A DNA stretch of 64,000 nt, from positions 62,001 to 126,000 of the forward strand of contig JAAENP010000364.1 in NCBI GenBank assembly GCA_024224155.1. The letters run 5' to 3'. Positions 22,585 to 31,291 of this stretch are shown here, one piece after another. The stretch's first letter is position 1. Each line of letters begins with the position of its first letter. The position numbers were made by a program, and so were the translations under genes. The notes under the pieces were generated by a model. It was not told the DNA's origin. It saw only the letters and a list, made by a program, of their open reading frames with translations, and did no database searches. The DNA is from a bacterium (lineage in GTDB: Bacteria > Acidobacteriota > Thermoanaerobaculia > Multivoradales > JAHEKO01).

Positions 22585-23628
22585 ATGTCCAATGCCGAGC
22601 ACTTGAAGCGACTCAGAGCCGGCCGCAAGGAATGGAACGCGTGGCGCGCGCGGTCTGGAGCTCGTACCGATTTGCGCGGTGCGCGGCTCGAGTACTCAAA
22701 CCTCTATCGCTTCGACCTCTCGAACGCCGACATGCGCCGCGCCAAGCTACGCGGCACGCATCTACGCGAGGCCGATCTCGAAGGCGCGGATCTTCGCGAT
22801 GCCTGGGCCGGTTTCGCTGTCTTGAGCCGAGCGAAACTCGCCGGGGCGCAGTTGACGCGGGCCGATCTCCGCTGCGCCAGTCTCAGGCGCGCCGACCTTA
22901 CCGGCGCCAATCTCGACGAAACCGTACTTCGCTTCACCTCCATGGTCGAGGCTACGGTCGAGGGCGCGACCCTTCGCAAGGCCCAGGTCTACGGCATCAG
23001 CGCCTGGGGACTCAAGGGTGAACCAGCCGACCAGAGCGAGATGCTCATTCAAGCCGACTCCAAGTCGCTCATCACCACCGTCGACGACCTCGATACGGCT
23101 CAGTTGCTCTTTCTTCTTCGTGACAACCCCAAGATCGCAGACGTCATCGAAACGGCCAGCCAACGTGTGGTTCTGCTGTTGGGTCGATTCGCTCCTCGCC
23201 GCAAGCGGGTTCTTGACGGAATCAAGGATCACTTGCTGCGCCGCAATTTCGTCCCTGTCCTGTTCAACTTCGAAAAGCCAAAGGGTCGTGACCTGACCGA
23301 GACCGTCGCCAGCCTCGCGCACATGGCTTGCTTTGTCGTAGCGGACCTCTCCGGCGCCAAGAGCATCCCCCAAGAGCTGAGCTTCATCGTGCCCTATCTG
23401 CCCTCGGTACCGGTGATGCCGCTCCTGGTCGAATCCGACGATCGACCCTACGCCATGTTCGAGCACTTCCAGCGCTATCCCTGGGTCCACGGCATCCTGC
23501 GCTATCGTGATCTCAACCATCTGCTCGAGATCTTCGATACGAAGGTACTCAAACCCGCCTACCGAGAAGCGATGGCATCGCGCGGTGTGGCGAATGTGAG
23601 ACTCCCCCGAACTCCGAAACAGCCTTGA
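22585..23628 (+). CDS. Pentapeptide-repeat protein with C-terminal TIR-like Rossmannoid domain
   Basis: 347 residues; GGAGG lies 8 bases before the ATG. Residues ~28-140 are pentapeptide repeats of the A(D/N)Lxx type (for example [11 protein letters not shown] and [11 protein letters not shown]), forming a right-handed beta-helix. Residues ~190-330 form an alpha/beta domain: RVVLLLGRF, a helix with [39 protein letters not shown] and [11 protein letters not shown]. This arrangement resembles TIR or DUF4062-like Rossmannoid domains, with the Glu of PQEL in a plausible active-site position. The gene is separated by about 200 bases from the operon upstream. Function is unknown; an immune-type effector with a beta-helix sensor or scaffold is inferred from context. 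Confidence 0.75.
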   Translation: MSNAEHLKRLRAGRKEWNAWRARSGARTDLRGARLEYSNLYRFDLSNADMRRAKLRGTHLREADLEGADLRDAWAGFAVLSRAKLAGAQLTRADLRCASLRRADLTGANLDETVLRFTSMVEATVEGATLRKAQVYGISAWGLKGEPADQSEMLIQADSKSLITTVDDLDTAQLLFLLRDNPKIADVIETASQRVVLLLGRFAPRRKRVLDGIKDHLLRRNFVPVLFNFEKPKGRDLTETVASLAHMACFVVADLSGAKSIPQELSFIVPYLPSVPVMPLLVESDDRPYAMFEHFQRYPWVHGILRYRDLNHLLEIFDTKVLKPAYREAMASRGVANVRLPRTPKQP

Positions 23629-23795
23629 TCTGCCAAAGGAAGGCAAGGCGCCCTCCAGCTTGCCCGCAGACTTCGCGGCGGGCTGCGTCGACGCTGGCGG
23701 GCAGGGCCGCGCTCGTGCTAGCTTGAGACCAGAGAAAACATACTGGCCGGGAAAGTTCGGAGGCGCCCGAGCGGCGACAAATTGGAGGTGTCTCG

Positions 23796-25004
23796 ATGGC
23801 GGTACTTAGAATCGGCTGCTGCGACAGCGGATCCATAGCCGACAGAAAGGGCTTCCTGAGCGGCTACCACATGTGGAACCTCACCAGCCGCGGTTTCCGT
23901 GGCGAGAGGGACGGCAAGTGGTACGGCTTTTCCGAGCAGGCGGGAACGCCGGTGCGCCGGCTGCAGGAGAAGCTCCGCGCCATGGGCTTCTACCCGTTCG
24001 GCGCGGTTGACGGCATCTTCGGCTACCGCACCCAGTCCTCGGTGCGGCTGTTTCAGGAGTTCGTGACCGTGGCCGGGGGGATCGACCTGGGCGGTGTCGA
24101 TGGTATGTCGGGCCCCAAGACCCAGGCGATCATCGACTCCTGGGCCAAGGCGGGCAAGAAGGCACCCTGGGGCAAGCCCAGCCCAGAGTACACGCAGGCG
24201 ATGGCCGGGCTGCGTCAGCTCAAGCAGCATTTCTCGGCCTCGCGGCTCCAAGGCATCTCGCTGCTCAACAAGGATGCCGCCGGCAGCGCCAGCCGCGCTG
24301 TAGCCGACTGGACCTTTGACAACAGCGACCTTCACCTAGTGGGCATCCGCCGCAACGAGAACAAGGTGTTCATCGCCGATGACGGCGGCCGTCCGCGGCG
24401 GATGAACGAGGACCTCTTCATCCTGCTGGCGAACGGAAAGCGGCTGGTCTTTCGCGGCTCGACGAACCCGAACCCCCGGGTGGCCGGACGGCCCGACCAG
24501 CCCTTCATCCTGCGCGGACAGCACGAGTTCTACTTCGCCTGGCACAAGTTGGCCTCACTCAGCAATCCGAGCAGCACCCGCGTTTACCGCGCCTTCAAGC
24601 CCTGCGGCAGTGGTCCCCTGATCGTGCGCGCCAAGGACAATCTGCTCAGCGAGAAAAGCTTCGAGTCGGTGAGCGCCAACAACTCGATCAACATCCACTG
24701 GAGCGGCGCCGGCACCGTCAACTGGTCGGCCGGTTGCCAAGTCGTGGCCGGGCAGAAGTACATCGACTACAGGAACGAGGTGGTGGATCTGACCGGCCGC
24801 GCGGCGCGCAGCTACGGCGATCTGAGCGGCAGCAAGACGCGCGGAGCCTACAACGTGCTGCTCGACGCCTTGACGGTCTTCGCCAAGGACGCCCGGACCT
24901 CTGGGGACAGGCTGCTTTACACCCTGCTCTATGAAAAGGACGTCCAGCGCACGAAGGCCGGCGAGCTGGTGGACTTCGACGAGACGATCAAGCGGTTGAG
25001 CTAG
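23796..25004 (+). CDS. Peptidoglycan-binding protein with L,D-transpeptidase-like Cys motif
   Basis: 402 residues; GGAGG lies 7 bases before the ATG. No signal peptide is seen. Residues ~50-118 are a PG_binding_1 domain (VRRLQEKLRAMGFYPFGAVD, then a second-half GGVDGMSGPKTQAII). The C-terminal half contains INIHW(H301), then VNWSAGCQVV with C314; the H-x12-C spacing and SxGCQ recall the YkuD/L,D-transpeptidase signature (S-H-G-C-x-R), though not exactly. It is probably a murein-acting enzyme or lysin-like protein. The lack of an obvious export signal is odd: the first residues MAVLRIGCC are not a classic lipobox. Export by lysis or by a specialised system is possible. Confidence 0.65.
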   Translation: MAVLRIGCCDSGSIADRKGFLSGYHMWNLTSRGFRGERDGKWYGFSEQAGTPVRRLQEKLRAMGFYPFGAVDGIFGYRTQSSVRLFQEFVTVAGGIDLGGVDGMSGPKTQAIIDSWAKAGKKAPWGKPSPEYTQAMAGLRQLKQHFSASRLQGISLLNKDAAGSASRAVADWTFDNSDLHLVGIRRNENKVFIADDGGRPRRMNEDLFILLANGKRLVFRGSTNPNPRVAGRPDQPFILRGQHEFYFAWHKLASLSNPSSTRVYRAFKPCGSGPLIVRAKDNLLSEKSFESVSANNSINIHWSGAGTVNWSAGCQVVAGQKYIDYRNEVVDLTGRAARSYGDLSGSKTRGAYNVLLDALTVFAKDARTSGDRLLYTLLYEKDVQRTKAGELVDFDETIKRLS

Positions 25005-25101
25005 GCGTTAGCCTTTTCTCTGGGTCGGTGGCCGTCTTCAGAGGATCTCCTCTGTGCTTCGTTGTGGTGCCGCGTCCCCCTCTGGGGCGCTCGAAGTCGC
25101 T

Positions 25102-25602
25102 CTACTTCCACATGCGTGGATCGAAGTGAAACGGGCGAGGGCGCCCGATAAGGATCCTCGAAAGCTCCCCGTGTGCGGGGTTCAGAAGGTAGTTCCTCTC
25201 TTCCGGCACGACCGCCGAAGGCACCGAAAGCACGCCCGTCTCGCCTCGCTGAATCCACTCGGTTCCGAGGTCCTGCAGCGCTTCCGGGGCCGGACATGTC
25301 CGCCAGTTCCGGGGCAGGTCCCCCGCCTCGACGACCTCTTGCTCAATCCCTCCCGGAATCTCGACTCGCACCGACACGAGGCCGTCCGGAGCGAGATCCG
25401 TATCGAGATTGACGAAGTACTCAAGAGCGGCGAGCGAGAGACTCTCGGAGGCGTACACCACGCGAACTCCCGGGTGGTTCCAGCGGCCTCCATAGAGCCG
25501 CGCTCCCTCGCCAGCGAACGAGGCGTAGCCAGCCTTGGCGAGCCTCAAGATGATGAGCGGGGGTAATGATGGAGACGGGCCGGTCGCGGCTGCGACCGCC
25601 AT
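25102..25602 (-). CDS. RES-domain toxin of a type II toxin-antitoxin pair
   Basis: 166 residues. Key RES-family features are visible: LAKAGYAS, ARLYGGRWNHPGVRVVYASES with the conserved Arg/Gly-Gly-Arg-Trp-Asn loop, then SLAALEYFVN. RES toxins deplete NAD+ (MbcT-like), which matches the NAD theme of the neighbouring TIR genes. The start codon shares one base with the stop of the antitoxin (TGATG), the usual antitoxin-first arrangement. It is convergent with the 23796 gene. Confidence 0.85.
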   Translation of the reverse strand: MAVAAATGPSPSLPPLIILRLAKAGYASFAGEGARLYGGRWNHPGVRVVYASESLSLAALEYFVNLDTDLAPDGLVSVRVEIPGGIEQEVVEAGDLPRNWRTCPAPEALQDLGTEWIQRGETGVLSVPSAVVPEERNYLLNPAHGELSRILIGRPRPFHFDPRMWK

Positions 25603-26060
25603 CAGCTGACGATGCCGTGCTCGATTCGGCCCAGAACCTGCTCGACCTGGCGCGAGCCCAGGTCGGTGCGGACCAGACGTAGCGGGGGGTGGCCTCCAAG
25701 TGCCCGGTTCGAGCGATGGAGCCAGCTCGCTGCCCTCTCGGTGTCTCCGAACACCTCGGTTGCTCGGGCCGCGATCCGGGCCATCCGGTAGAGGCGATCC
25801 GACTCGTCGGGCTGCAGCCGTTGTTCGACTCTGCGGCGACTGAACGTGCGCGGTGACAGATCCAGCGCCTCACAGACCTCGCTTCGTTCCAAGTGGAATA
25901 TCACCATGACCGACTCGAGAGCTGCGTAGGGTAGTCCGTCCAGAATGCGAGCGCGCAGTTCCGCGCTGGAACGCGGCCTTCTCTCGAGAACAGCCCGGCC
26001 ACCTAGGATTCGCACGACATCGGGGGTCACGGTCGAGATCTTTGCTGCGGTATTCGCCAT
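25602..26060 (-). CDS. Xre/MbcA/ParS-type antitoxin (DUF2384-like)
   Basis: 152 residues from the ATG at 26060; an in-frame ATG 13 codons upstream is possible but adds an atypical MTPSDKWRYH leader. The middle has a helix-turn-helix-like segment (EVCEALDLSPRTFSRRR). The C-terminal half has the DUF2384 pattern (LYRMARIAARATEVFGD...AASWLHRSNRALGGHPPLRLV), which caps the RES toxin active site in the MbcTA/ParST group. It probably represses its own operon. The upstream AT-rich TATCATTT stretch near 26070 is the likely promoter/operator. Confidence 0.85.
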   Translation of the reverse strand: MANTAAKISTVTPDVVRILGGRAVLERRPRSSAELRARILDGLPYAALESVMVIFHLERSEVCEALDLSPRTFSRRRVEQRLQPDESDRLYRMARIAARATEVFGDTERAASWLHRSNRALGGHPPLRLVRTDLGSRQVEQVLGRIEHGIVS

Positions 26061-26195
26061 GTGGCCTAAATGATACCGCCACTTGTCCGACGGCGTCAAC
26101 TACCAGGCATTCTTGAGAGGCCGCCCGACCCGCCGATGCTCTGAAAAGCGAGGCCGTGAGGGTGAAGGAGGCCGCCCCCCGCGAGGGAACCCGCT

Positions 26196-26837
26196 CTAAA
26201 CCTCCAGTATCGGGAGCAATGCACTCGCTCGCTCCGCCAGGTCACTGGATTTCGAGAAAAAGCCTTTCTCTACGGTCCACCATTCCACATACCGAGCGAG
26301 TTGGCGTCTGGTCGATTCGACGGGAAAGAGACTGTCCAGGTCCTCCGGAGATTTCTGTCGGGACTTGACTCGATCGACGAACTCCTCGAGCGCGTGAGCG
26401 GCTTTTTCGTCAGCCTCTGAGCGACCCGCGAAGGGGGCGAGCAGCCACAGCTCGGCGAGTGATCCAAACGCCCAAAATTCCGCTTTCGACTCACAGTCGA
26501 ACTCGGCCGCCTGGAGGGCGGCCTCCCACTGCCCCGGCCGCTTGATCCGCCCCTTGAGCACGGCCTCCAGCGACAGCTGCTGAACACCGTGCCAGTGTTG
26601 CGACATGTTGTGTCGATAGCCCTTGGCGTACCACTGGTGAGCTTTGCGTAGCGCTGCCATCATCTCTTTCCAGTACGGCTTTGAGCCCTTGTTCCGGCCC
26701 GAGCGCAGATACAGCAGCTCCGCCCGTCTCTTCTCAGCACTACCGAGCAGACCGAAGTTCTCCTCCAGAACCCCGGGCCGTAGCCTCGACCGCTCATCGT
26801 AGCCGGGTAGGGAGGACCCTCGCGGTAGGAATTCCAT
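26196..26837 (-). CDS. TPR-like protein, probably an orphan sensor domain
   Basis: 213 residues from ATG 26837; longer starts up to 27002 cross a palindrome and look non-coding. The sequence begins almost directly with the fold motif ENFGLLGSAEKRRAELL, then WKEMMAALRKAHQWYAKGYRHNM, HWHGVQQLSLEAVL, a Trp/Ala-rich helix and STRRQLARYVEWWT. This Tyr/His/Trp-rich helical repeat pattern is the kind of TPR region usually found at the C-terminus of larger multidomain effectors. Having it alone suggests loss of an N-terminal effector, or a free-standing sensor. No Shine-Dalgarno is evident, consistent with truncation. Confidence 0.5.
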   Translation of the reverse strand: MEFLPRGSSLPGYDERSRLRPGVLEENFGLLGSAEKRRAELLYLRSGRNKGSKPYWKEMMAALRKAHQWYAKGYRHNMSQHWHGVQQLSLEAVLKGRIKRPGQWEAALQAAEFDCESKAEFWAFGSLAELWLLAPFAGRSEADEKAAHALEEFVDRVKSRQKSPEDLDSLFPVESTRRQLARYVEWWTVEKGFFSKSSDLAERASALLPILEV

Positions 26838-26890
26838 GCTCTTGCGCTGCGGAGTCGTGGGTCGTGGAGTGACCGGGACCGTGACGCCAA

Positions 26891-26920
26891 CATTCACCCA
26901 CCCCGCCGGGTGGGTGAATG
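26891..26920. promoter_or_regulatory. Perfect 12-bp inverted repeat between divergent genes
   Basis: CATTCACCCACC is followed after a 6-base CCGCCG loop by its exact complement GGTGGGTGAATG. There is no T-tract, so it is not a typical terminator. Its position between the minus-strand 26837 start and the plus-strand 26910-28061 gene fits an operator or a hairpin in a leader. Confidence 0.5.
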
Positions 26921-28061
26921 GCTGACTCCTGCTGCTATACGAAGAGAGAGAGCGCCCGAGGCGGGCGCAGAAGAGAGGTGGGCGTGGCTGTTTCGGCGCC
27001 ACTCTCAGCCTCTCCAGAGGCCGAAAGGTAGCTTGGCCAGGAAAGCTCCGCCGGGTTCAGGGTCTGCAGGGGATCGGCAAGAGCCGAGTGGGGAGGCTTC
27101 GGCCTGGCAGGGGTCTGCGGCTTGTCCGATTCTCGTCATCCTCGGGCTGCTGCTGCTCTTGCTCGTGCTCCTGACGGCGCTGGAGCACTTCGTCGCCTCG
27201 GCACGGCTGAGTTCCGATTTGGACGCTGGTCGGAGCGCGGAGCTGCCAGGTAACGGACTCGCAACCTTGGTCCAGCTGGCGACCCTTCTGATCGCGGTCG
27301 TGGGCGGCGCCTGAGCCTATGCGAGATTCGTGGCCGAGAAGAGCGTTCTTCCGGCAGCGCAGTTCGACATCGATCTGCGGCAGGTCGGCACTCAGAAAGG
27401 GGACCGGGTTCTCGAGGTCGTCGCCGATGTGGAGAACCTGGGCTCGAGTCCCCTGGTTGTTGAGAACCTCTGGATCGATCTGCTCTACATCGAGAAGGGC
27501 GAGCCTCTCAGCGTTTATCAAAACCTCGAGCACGGTGCGGTTTGCGGGAGACTGAGTTTCCCTGAGAAACTGGAAAACTTGATGGATCCAGCCGCCTGGG
27601 ACGCGAATCGGAAGAAGCCGCGCGCGGAGGAAAAGGAGAGGCTAAAGAGGCTGGGAATTCGGCTAGAGAAGCCGAAGCTCGAAACGGCGGAGAGGAAAGC
27701 GGCCGACAAGGAAAAGTCCAAGGGGCGAGGCGCGAAGTCCGACAACAAGCCCAGGGGATTGGCCGTGGCGCCCGGCAGAACCTTCGTCATGCCCAAGGTG
27801 AGACAGCGCTACTCCCTGGTTGCGACGCTACCGGGAAAGGCGACGTTCGCGCTGGTGCATGCCGCCTTCTACTATGCGCCGGGAGGCTCGATTCTCCAGC
27901 GGACGGTGGTTTGGGTCCTCCAATGCCTTGGCTTGACCCGGCATAGCCTTCGGGACCTGAGAGAGCCTCATACCTGCGAACGAGCGTTCCGGCTGGATCC
28001 GCTCCCGCCGTGGGTCGCCCGGCACAAGCGCAAGAGGCTACCTCGCCCTGCCCGTGGATGA
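26910..28061 (+). pseudogene. Membrane-anchored protein interrupted by in-frame TGA at 27312
   Basis: Two open stretches in the same frame are separated only by a TGA at 27312-27314. The N-terminal part has a TM helix (ACPILVILGLLLLLLVLL) and a second hydrophobic helix ending LLIAVVGGA. After the stop the frame continues at once with AYARFVAEKSVLPAAQFDID and a ~240-residue soluble domain with beta-rich and Lys-rich parts. Proteins of this style usually read GGAWAYxxF here, so the TGA most simply replaces a Trp TGG. Read-through, or restart at the GTG at 27330 giving a 243-residue soluble product, cannot be excluded. The true start is unclear: the GTG at 26910 lies inside the palindrome. Function is unknown. 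Confidence 0.6.
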
Positions 28062-28121
28062 CCGCGTGACCGCCGCCCCACGGCCTGAAGCTTCTTTCGA
28101 CGACGGACCCGCTGCGCTGCC

Positions 28122-28152
28122 TTGACCCAAGGAGCGGAAACGGAGGTACAAT
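28122..28152 (+). promoter_or_regulatory. Candidate sigma70-type promoter
   Basis: TTGACC at 28122 and TACAAT at 28147 are separated by 19 bases, in the otherwise empty 254-base gap upstream of the hydrolase/protease pair. The spacing is long and the distance to the start (about 160 bases) is large, so support is modest. Confidence 0.25.
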
Positions 28153-28315
28153 TCAAATAACGCAATCGCATTGGTAAGGAGATATTCGGTGCACGACACC
28201 CTTCCGCGAGTTCGAACGAGCTCTTTGCCCGAGCTGACAATTGTGATCCACACTTAATTAAGATCGGAAACGAGTATGCACCCGCTCAGGGGTGCCACAG
28301 AAAGGAGTTGCCTCA

Positions 28316-29254
28316 ATGCCTCACGTCACTTTCATCCACGGCATAGCCAACAAGCCCGAGGCCGATGCGCTCTTGAGCATCTGGCGAACCTCGCTCGCTC
28401 GCGACGACGGCCTCGATCTCGGTGCTGAAGGCGTCACCTCGAGCATGGTCTATTGGGCCGACGTCATGTATGCCGAGCCTCAGCCCGACATGGCCGAGCA
28501 CGAGAGCAACGACAGCGTCATCGCCAAGACCGACGACGACATCGACATGGGCTGGCAGGAGGAACTCGAGGCCGATGAGAAGAGTTGGGCGGACAGCCTG
28601 GCCAAGAAACTCAACTTCGACGCCGAGCCACCGGAAGGCGACGAAGACTTCGCGCCACCTGAAAGCCAAATGGAGTCGGTCGACTTCGAACGCATCCCGC
28701 TCCCCTGGTGGCTCAAGCGCCGGATCATGAAAGCCTTGCTCAAGGACGTCCATCACTATCTCTTCAACAGCGAAAGCACGCCAAGATCGGGCGAGACCTT
28801 CCGGGTTCAGGATGAGATTCGCCGGCGCTTCGTCCAGGCGGCGTCGGAAGGCGCCCAAAGCGGCGGTCCGCATGTTGTGTTGAGTCACAGTATGGGCACT
28901 GTCATCGCGTACGACTGTCTCAAGAGGGTCGCCGATTGCCCGCAGGTCGACGCGCTGATGACCGTAGGCTCTCCGCTCGGTCTCGACGAGATTCAGGACA
29001 AGCTTCGGCCCGAATGGAGTCGCGACAATGGATTCCCGGCCAAAGTCATGGCCGCGAGCTGGGTCAACGTCTACGACAAGCTCGACCCGGTCGCCGGACT
29101 CGATCCCAAGCTCGCCAACGACTATCGGCGAAACGCCGACGCGATCGTCGAGGACATCAAAGAGCAGAACTACGGCAAGTGGCGCCACAACATCTCGAAG
29201 TACCTAGGCGGCCAGAAGCTGCGCGACGCACTGACGGCCCAACTCGGACTCTGA
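28316..29254 (+). CDS. Alpha/beta hydrolase (lipase-like) coupled to TPR-protease
   Basis: 312 residues. AAAGGAG lies 8 bases before the ATG at 28316, which is preferred over the upstream in-frame GTG at 28292. VTFIHGIANKPEAD is the N-terminal strand and oxyanion loop; VVLSHSMGTVIAYD is the nucleophile elbow (S192); a catalytic Asp is likely in WVNVYDKLDPVAG and the His in KWRHNISKYLG. An acidic insert (residues ~55-120) sits between the first strand and the elbow. The stop overlaps the next start by one base (TGATG), so the two products are made in fixed ratio. The hydrolase is probably an effector whose partner is the TPR-trypsin protein. Confidence 0.8.
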   Translation: MPHVTFIHGIANKPEADALLSIWRTSLARDDGLDLGAEGVTSSMVYWADVMYAEPQPDMAEHESNDSVIAKTDDDIDMGWQEELEADEKSWADSLAKKLNFDAEPPEGDEDFAPPESQMESVDFERIPLPWWLKRRIMKALLKDVHHYLFNSESTPRSGETFRVQDEIRRRFVQAASEGAQSGGPHVVLSHSMGTVIAYDCLKRVADCPQVDALMTVGSPLGLDEIQDKLRPEWSRDNGFPAKVMAASWVNVYDKLDPVAGLDPKLANDYRRNADAIVEDIKEQNYGKWRHNISKYLGGQKLRDALTAQLGL

Positions 29255-30930
29255 TGGCCCCGCCCATGACCTGGAACGACAAGAAGTTCGAAAAGGAGTT
29301 CGCAGCGGCGGTCGAGAAGTTCGATCGGCTGGAGACGGAAAACGAATGCCGTCGCCTGATCGAGCACCTGCGAGCCACTGTCGAGCCGTATGACGCGGGC
29401 GCCGCGAAGAAGATCCTCGGCCATCTCCAACGCAAGCGCTACTTCGACCTCCTCCAGCGGGTGGCTGACGCGTTCCAGCAGACCGGCCTGCGGACGCCGA
29501 GAGTCCGGCGCCAGTACGCCCAGGCCTTGCTCGATCAGGGCGGTCTGAGCGCCGCGCTGCCCTTCCTTGAGAACCTGGCCCAGGAAACCGCCAAACAGCC
29601 CGACATGGCCTTCGAGCACTCGGAGGCGAGGGGCCTCCTGGGCCGCGCCTACAAACAGATCTATATCGACACCGACAACCCCAAGAGCCCGGAGGCCCGC
29701 GACGCCCTGAAGAAGGCCATCGACGCCTACCACTCCGTCTACGAGATCGACAAGTCCGAGCACACCTGGCACGGCATCAACTCCGTCGCTCTGCTGCGCC
29801 GAGCGGCCACAGACGGGGTTCCGATCGCGGGTTTTGATGACCCCGAGAAGGCGTCGAACGAGATTGCCGAGAAGATCCTCGAGGGAATCGAAACCAAGTG
29901 GGATGAACGCAAGGCCTCGATGTGGGACTCCGGCACCGCACTGGAAGCCTGCGTCGCGCTGAGTGCGAGCCGCCCCGAAGACGAGGCCCGCGTGTGGCTC
30001 AATCGCTACGTCCGCGAGCCGAACGCCGACGCCTTCGAACTGGCGAGCACGCTACGCCAACTCGTGGAGGTCTGGCGGCTCGACGTGGAGAGCGAACCCG
30101 GAGCGAGCCTCTTGCCGGTGCTCCGTGCCGAGCTCTTGGCCCGCGAGGGCGGCGGCTTCGAGGTCAAGCCAGATCAGCTCAAGGCCGGCAAACTCGAGGG
30201 GCAGCCCGACGCGAACCTCGAGAAGATCCTCGGCAAGGTCCGCTATGTGAGCTATAAGTTCATGCTGCGGGCAATCGAGCGGGCGCGCGCGGTCAGCCGT
30301 ATCGAGCATCAGCCCGGGCAGGGATTCGGCACCGGCTTCATTGTTCGCGGCGGCGACCTTCACGACAGTCTCGGCGACGAGTTGATGTTGCTCACGAACT
30401 CGCATGTCGTAAGCGAAGACCCTCTCAACATGGACGCCCTGCGCCCCGATGCCGCCATCGTCACCTTCCAGCTGCTCAAGGAAGAGGACCGAGCCGACGA
30501 CGAGTACGCGGTCACGGAGCTGGTCTGGAGCTCACCTCCCGGTGAACTCGACGCCAGCCTTTTGCGCCTGGAGAAAGTGCCCGACGGGCTCGAGGCCTAC
30601 CCGGTAGCTCCGAGGCTGCCGCTTGCCGACGGTGACCAGCGCGTCTATGTCATCGGCCACCCCAAGGGTGGATCGCTCTCCTTCTCGATTCAGGACAACG
30701 TGCTGCTCGATCACGAGGCTCCGCGACTGCATTACCGAGCTCCTACCGAGGGCGGTAGCTCCGGCAGCCCGATCTTCAACTCGCAGTGGAAGCTCATAGG
30801 ACTCCACCACGCCGGCGGCAAGGAGATGCTCAGGCTCAACAGGAAAGAGGGCACCTATGACGCCAACGAGGGTCTCTGGATCCAGTCGGTCCGCGAGAAG
30901 ATGAAGGCAGATCCACAGAAAATTCTCTGA
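29254..30930 (+). CDS. TPR-S-like domain fused to trypsin-like serine protease
   Basis: 558 residues from the ATG at 29254. Residues ~20-285 are helical repeats including FEHSEARGLLGRAYKQIY, DALKKAIDAYHSVYEID and the diagnostic-looking TWHGINSVALLRR, matching the TPR-S/TRAFs-binding style. Residues ~350-550 are a trypsin-fold protease: GFGTGFIVRGG, NSHVV with H384, ELDASLL with D433 and TEGGSSGSPIF with S503, then GLHHAGG. The triad looks complete. Such TPR-protease proteins are inferred to be caspase-like executioners or activators in conflict systems; the adjacent lipase is a plausible substrate. Confidence 0.88.
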   Translation: MAPPMTWNDKKFEKEFAAAVEKFDRLETENECRRLIEHLRATVEPYDAGAAKKILGHLQRKRYFDLLQRVADAFQQTGLRTPRVRRQYAQALLDQGGLSAALPFLENLAQETAKQPDMAFEHSEARGLLGRAYKQIYIDTDNPKSPEARDALKKAIDAYHSVYEIDKSEHTWHGINSVALLRRAATDGVPIAGFDDPEKASNEIAEKILEGIETKWDERKASMWDSGTALEACVALSASRPEDEARVWLNRYVREPNADAFELASTLRQLVEVWRLDVESEPGASLLPVLRAELLAREGGGFEVKPDQLKAGKLEGQPDANLEKILGKVRYVSYKFMLRAIERARAVSRIEHQPGQGFGTGFIVRGGDLHDSLGDELMLLTNSHVVSEDPLNMDALRPDAAIVTFQLLKEEDRADDEYAVTELVWSSPPGELDASLLRLEKVPDGLEAYPVAPRLPLADGDQRVYVIGHPKGGSLSFSIQDNVLLDHEAPRLHYRAPTEGGSSGSPIFNSQWKLIGLHHAGGKEMLRLNRKEGTYDANEGLWIQSVREKMKADPQKIL

Positions 30931-31291
30931 GCGAGATCGGGCTGGCGCGCGGTGAAGGCTCCCCGGTCTCGAGAGCCTCCCTGGTCTCTTTCTCGAAGAC
31001 CAGGCGGTTCGAGATCCATCTCCACGCCGGAGCACAGGCGCGGCTCTCGATCTTCCGTCCAGCCATGAGATCAGGACGTGGCTTTCCTACGATGTCTTCT
31101 CGGACCGTAGGGGGCCAACGCTAGCAACTTACGCTACGCTGGTTCACGGTGTAGCCGTGCTTGCTTCGTCGCACCGAGAGACGGTTCCTCCGGCGGTAAG
31201 CGCACCCATCCAAGTCAGCTAACCGATAAAGCACTGCGTCTCAGGTTAGCGTGATGCTCTTCTCGATACCGTCAGCGCCCAGAACGGGGCT
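30931..31291. other. Convergent intergenic region, no feature seen
   Basis: 361 bases lie between the convergent protease and TIR genes. I see no convincing frame, RNA or terminator with a T-tract; only a weak CACGG/CCGTG stem near 31148. Confidence 0.4.

Noticed and set aside
25039-25054. 7-bp inverted repeat CAGAGGA/TCCTCTG between convergent genes
   Set aside because: The loop is only 2 bases and there is no T-tract, so I do not call a terminator.
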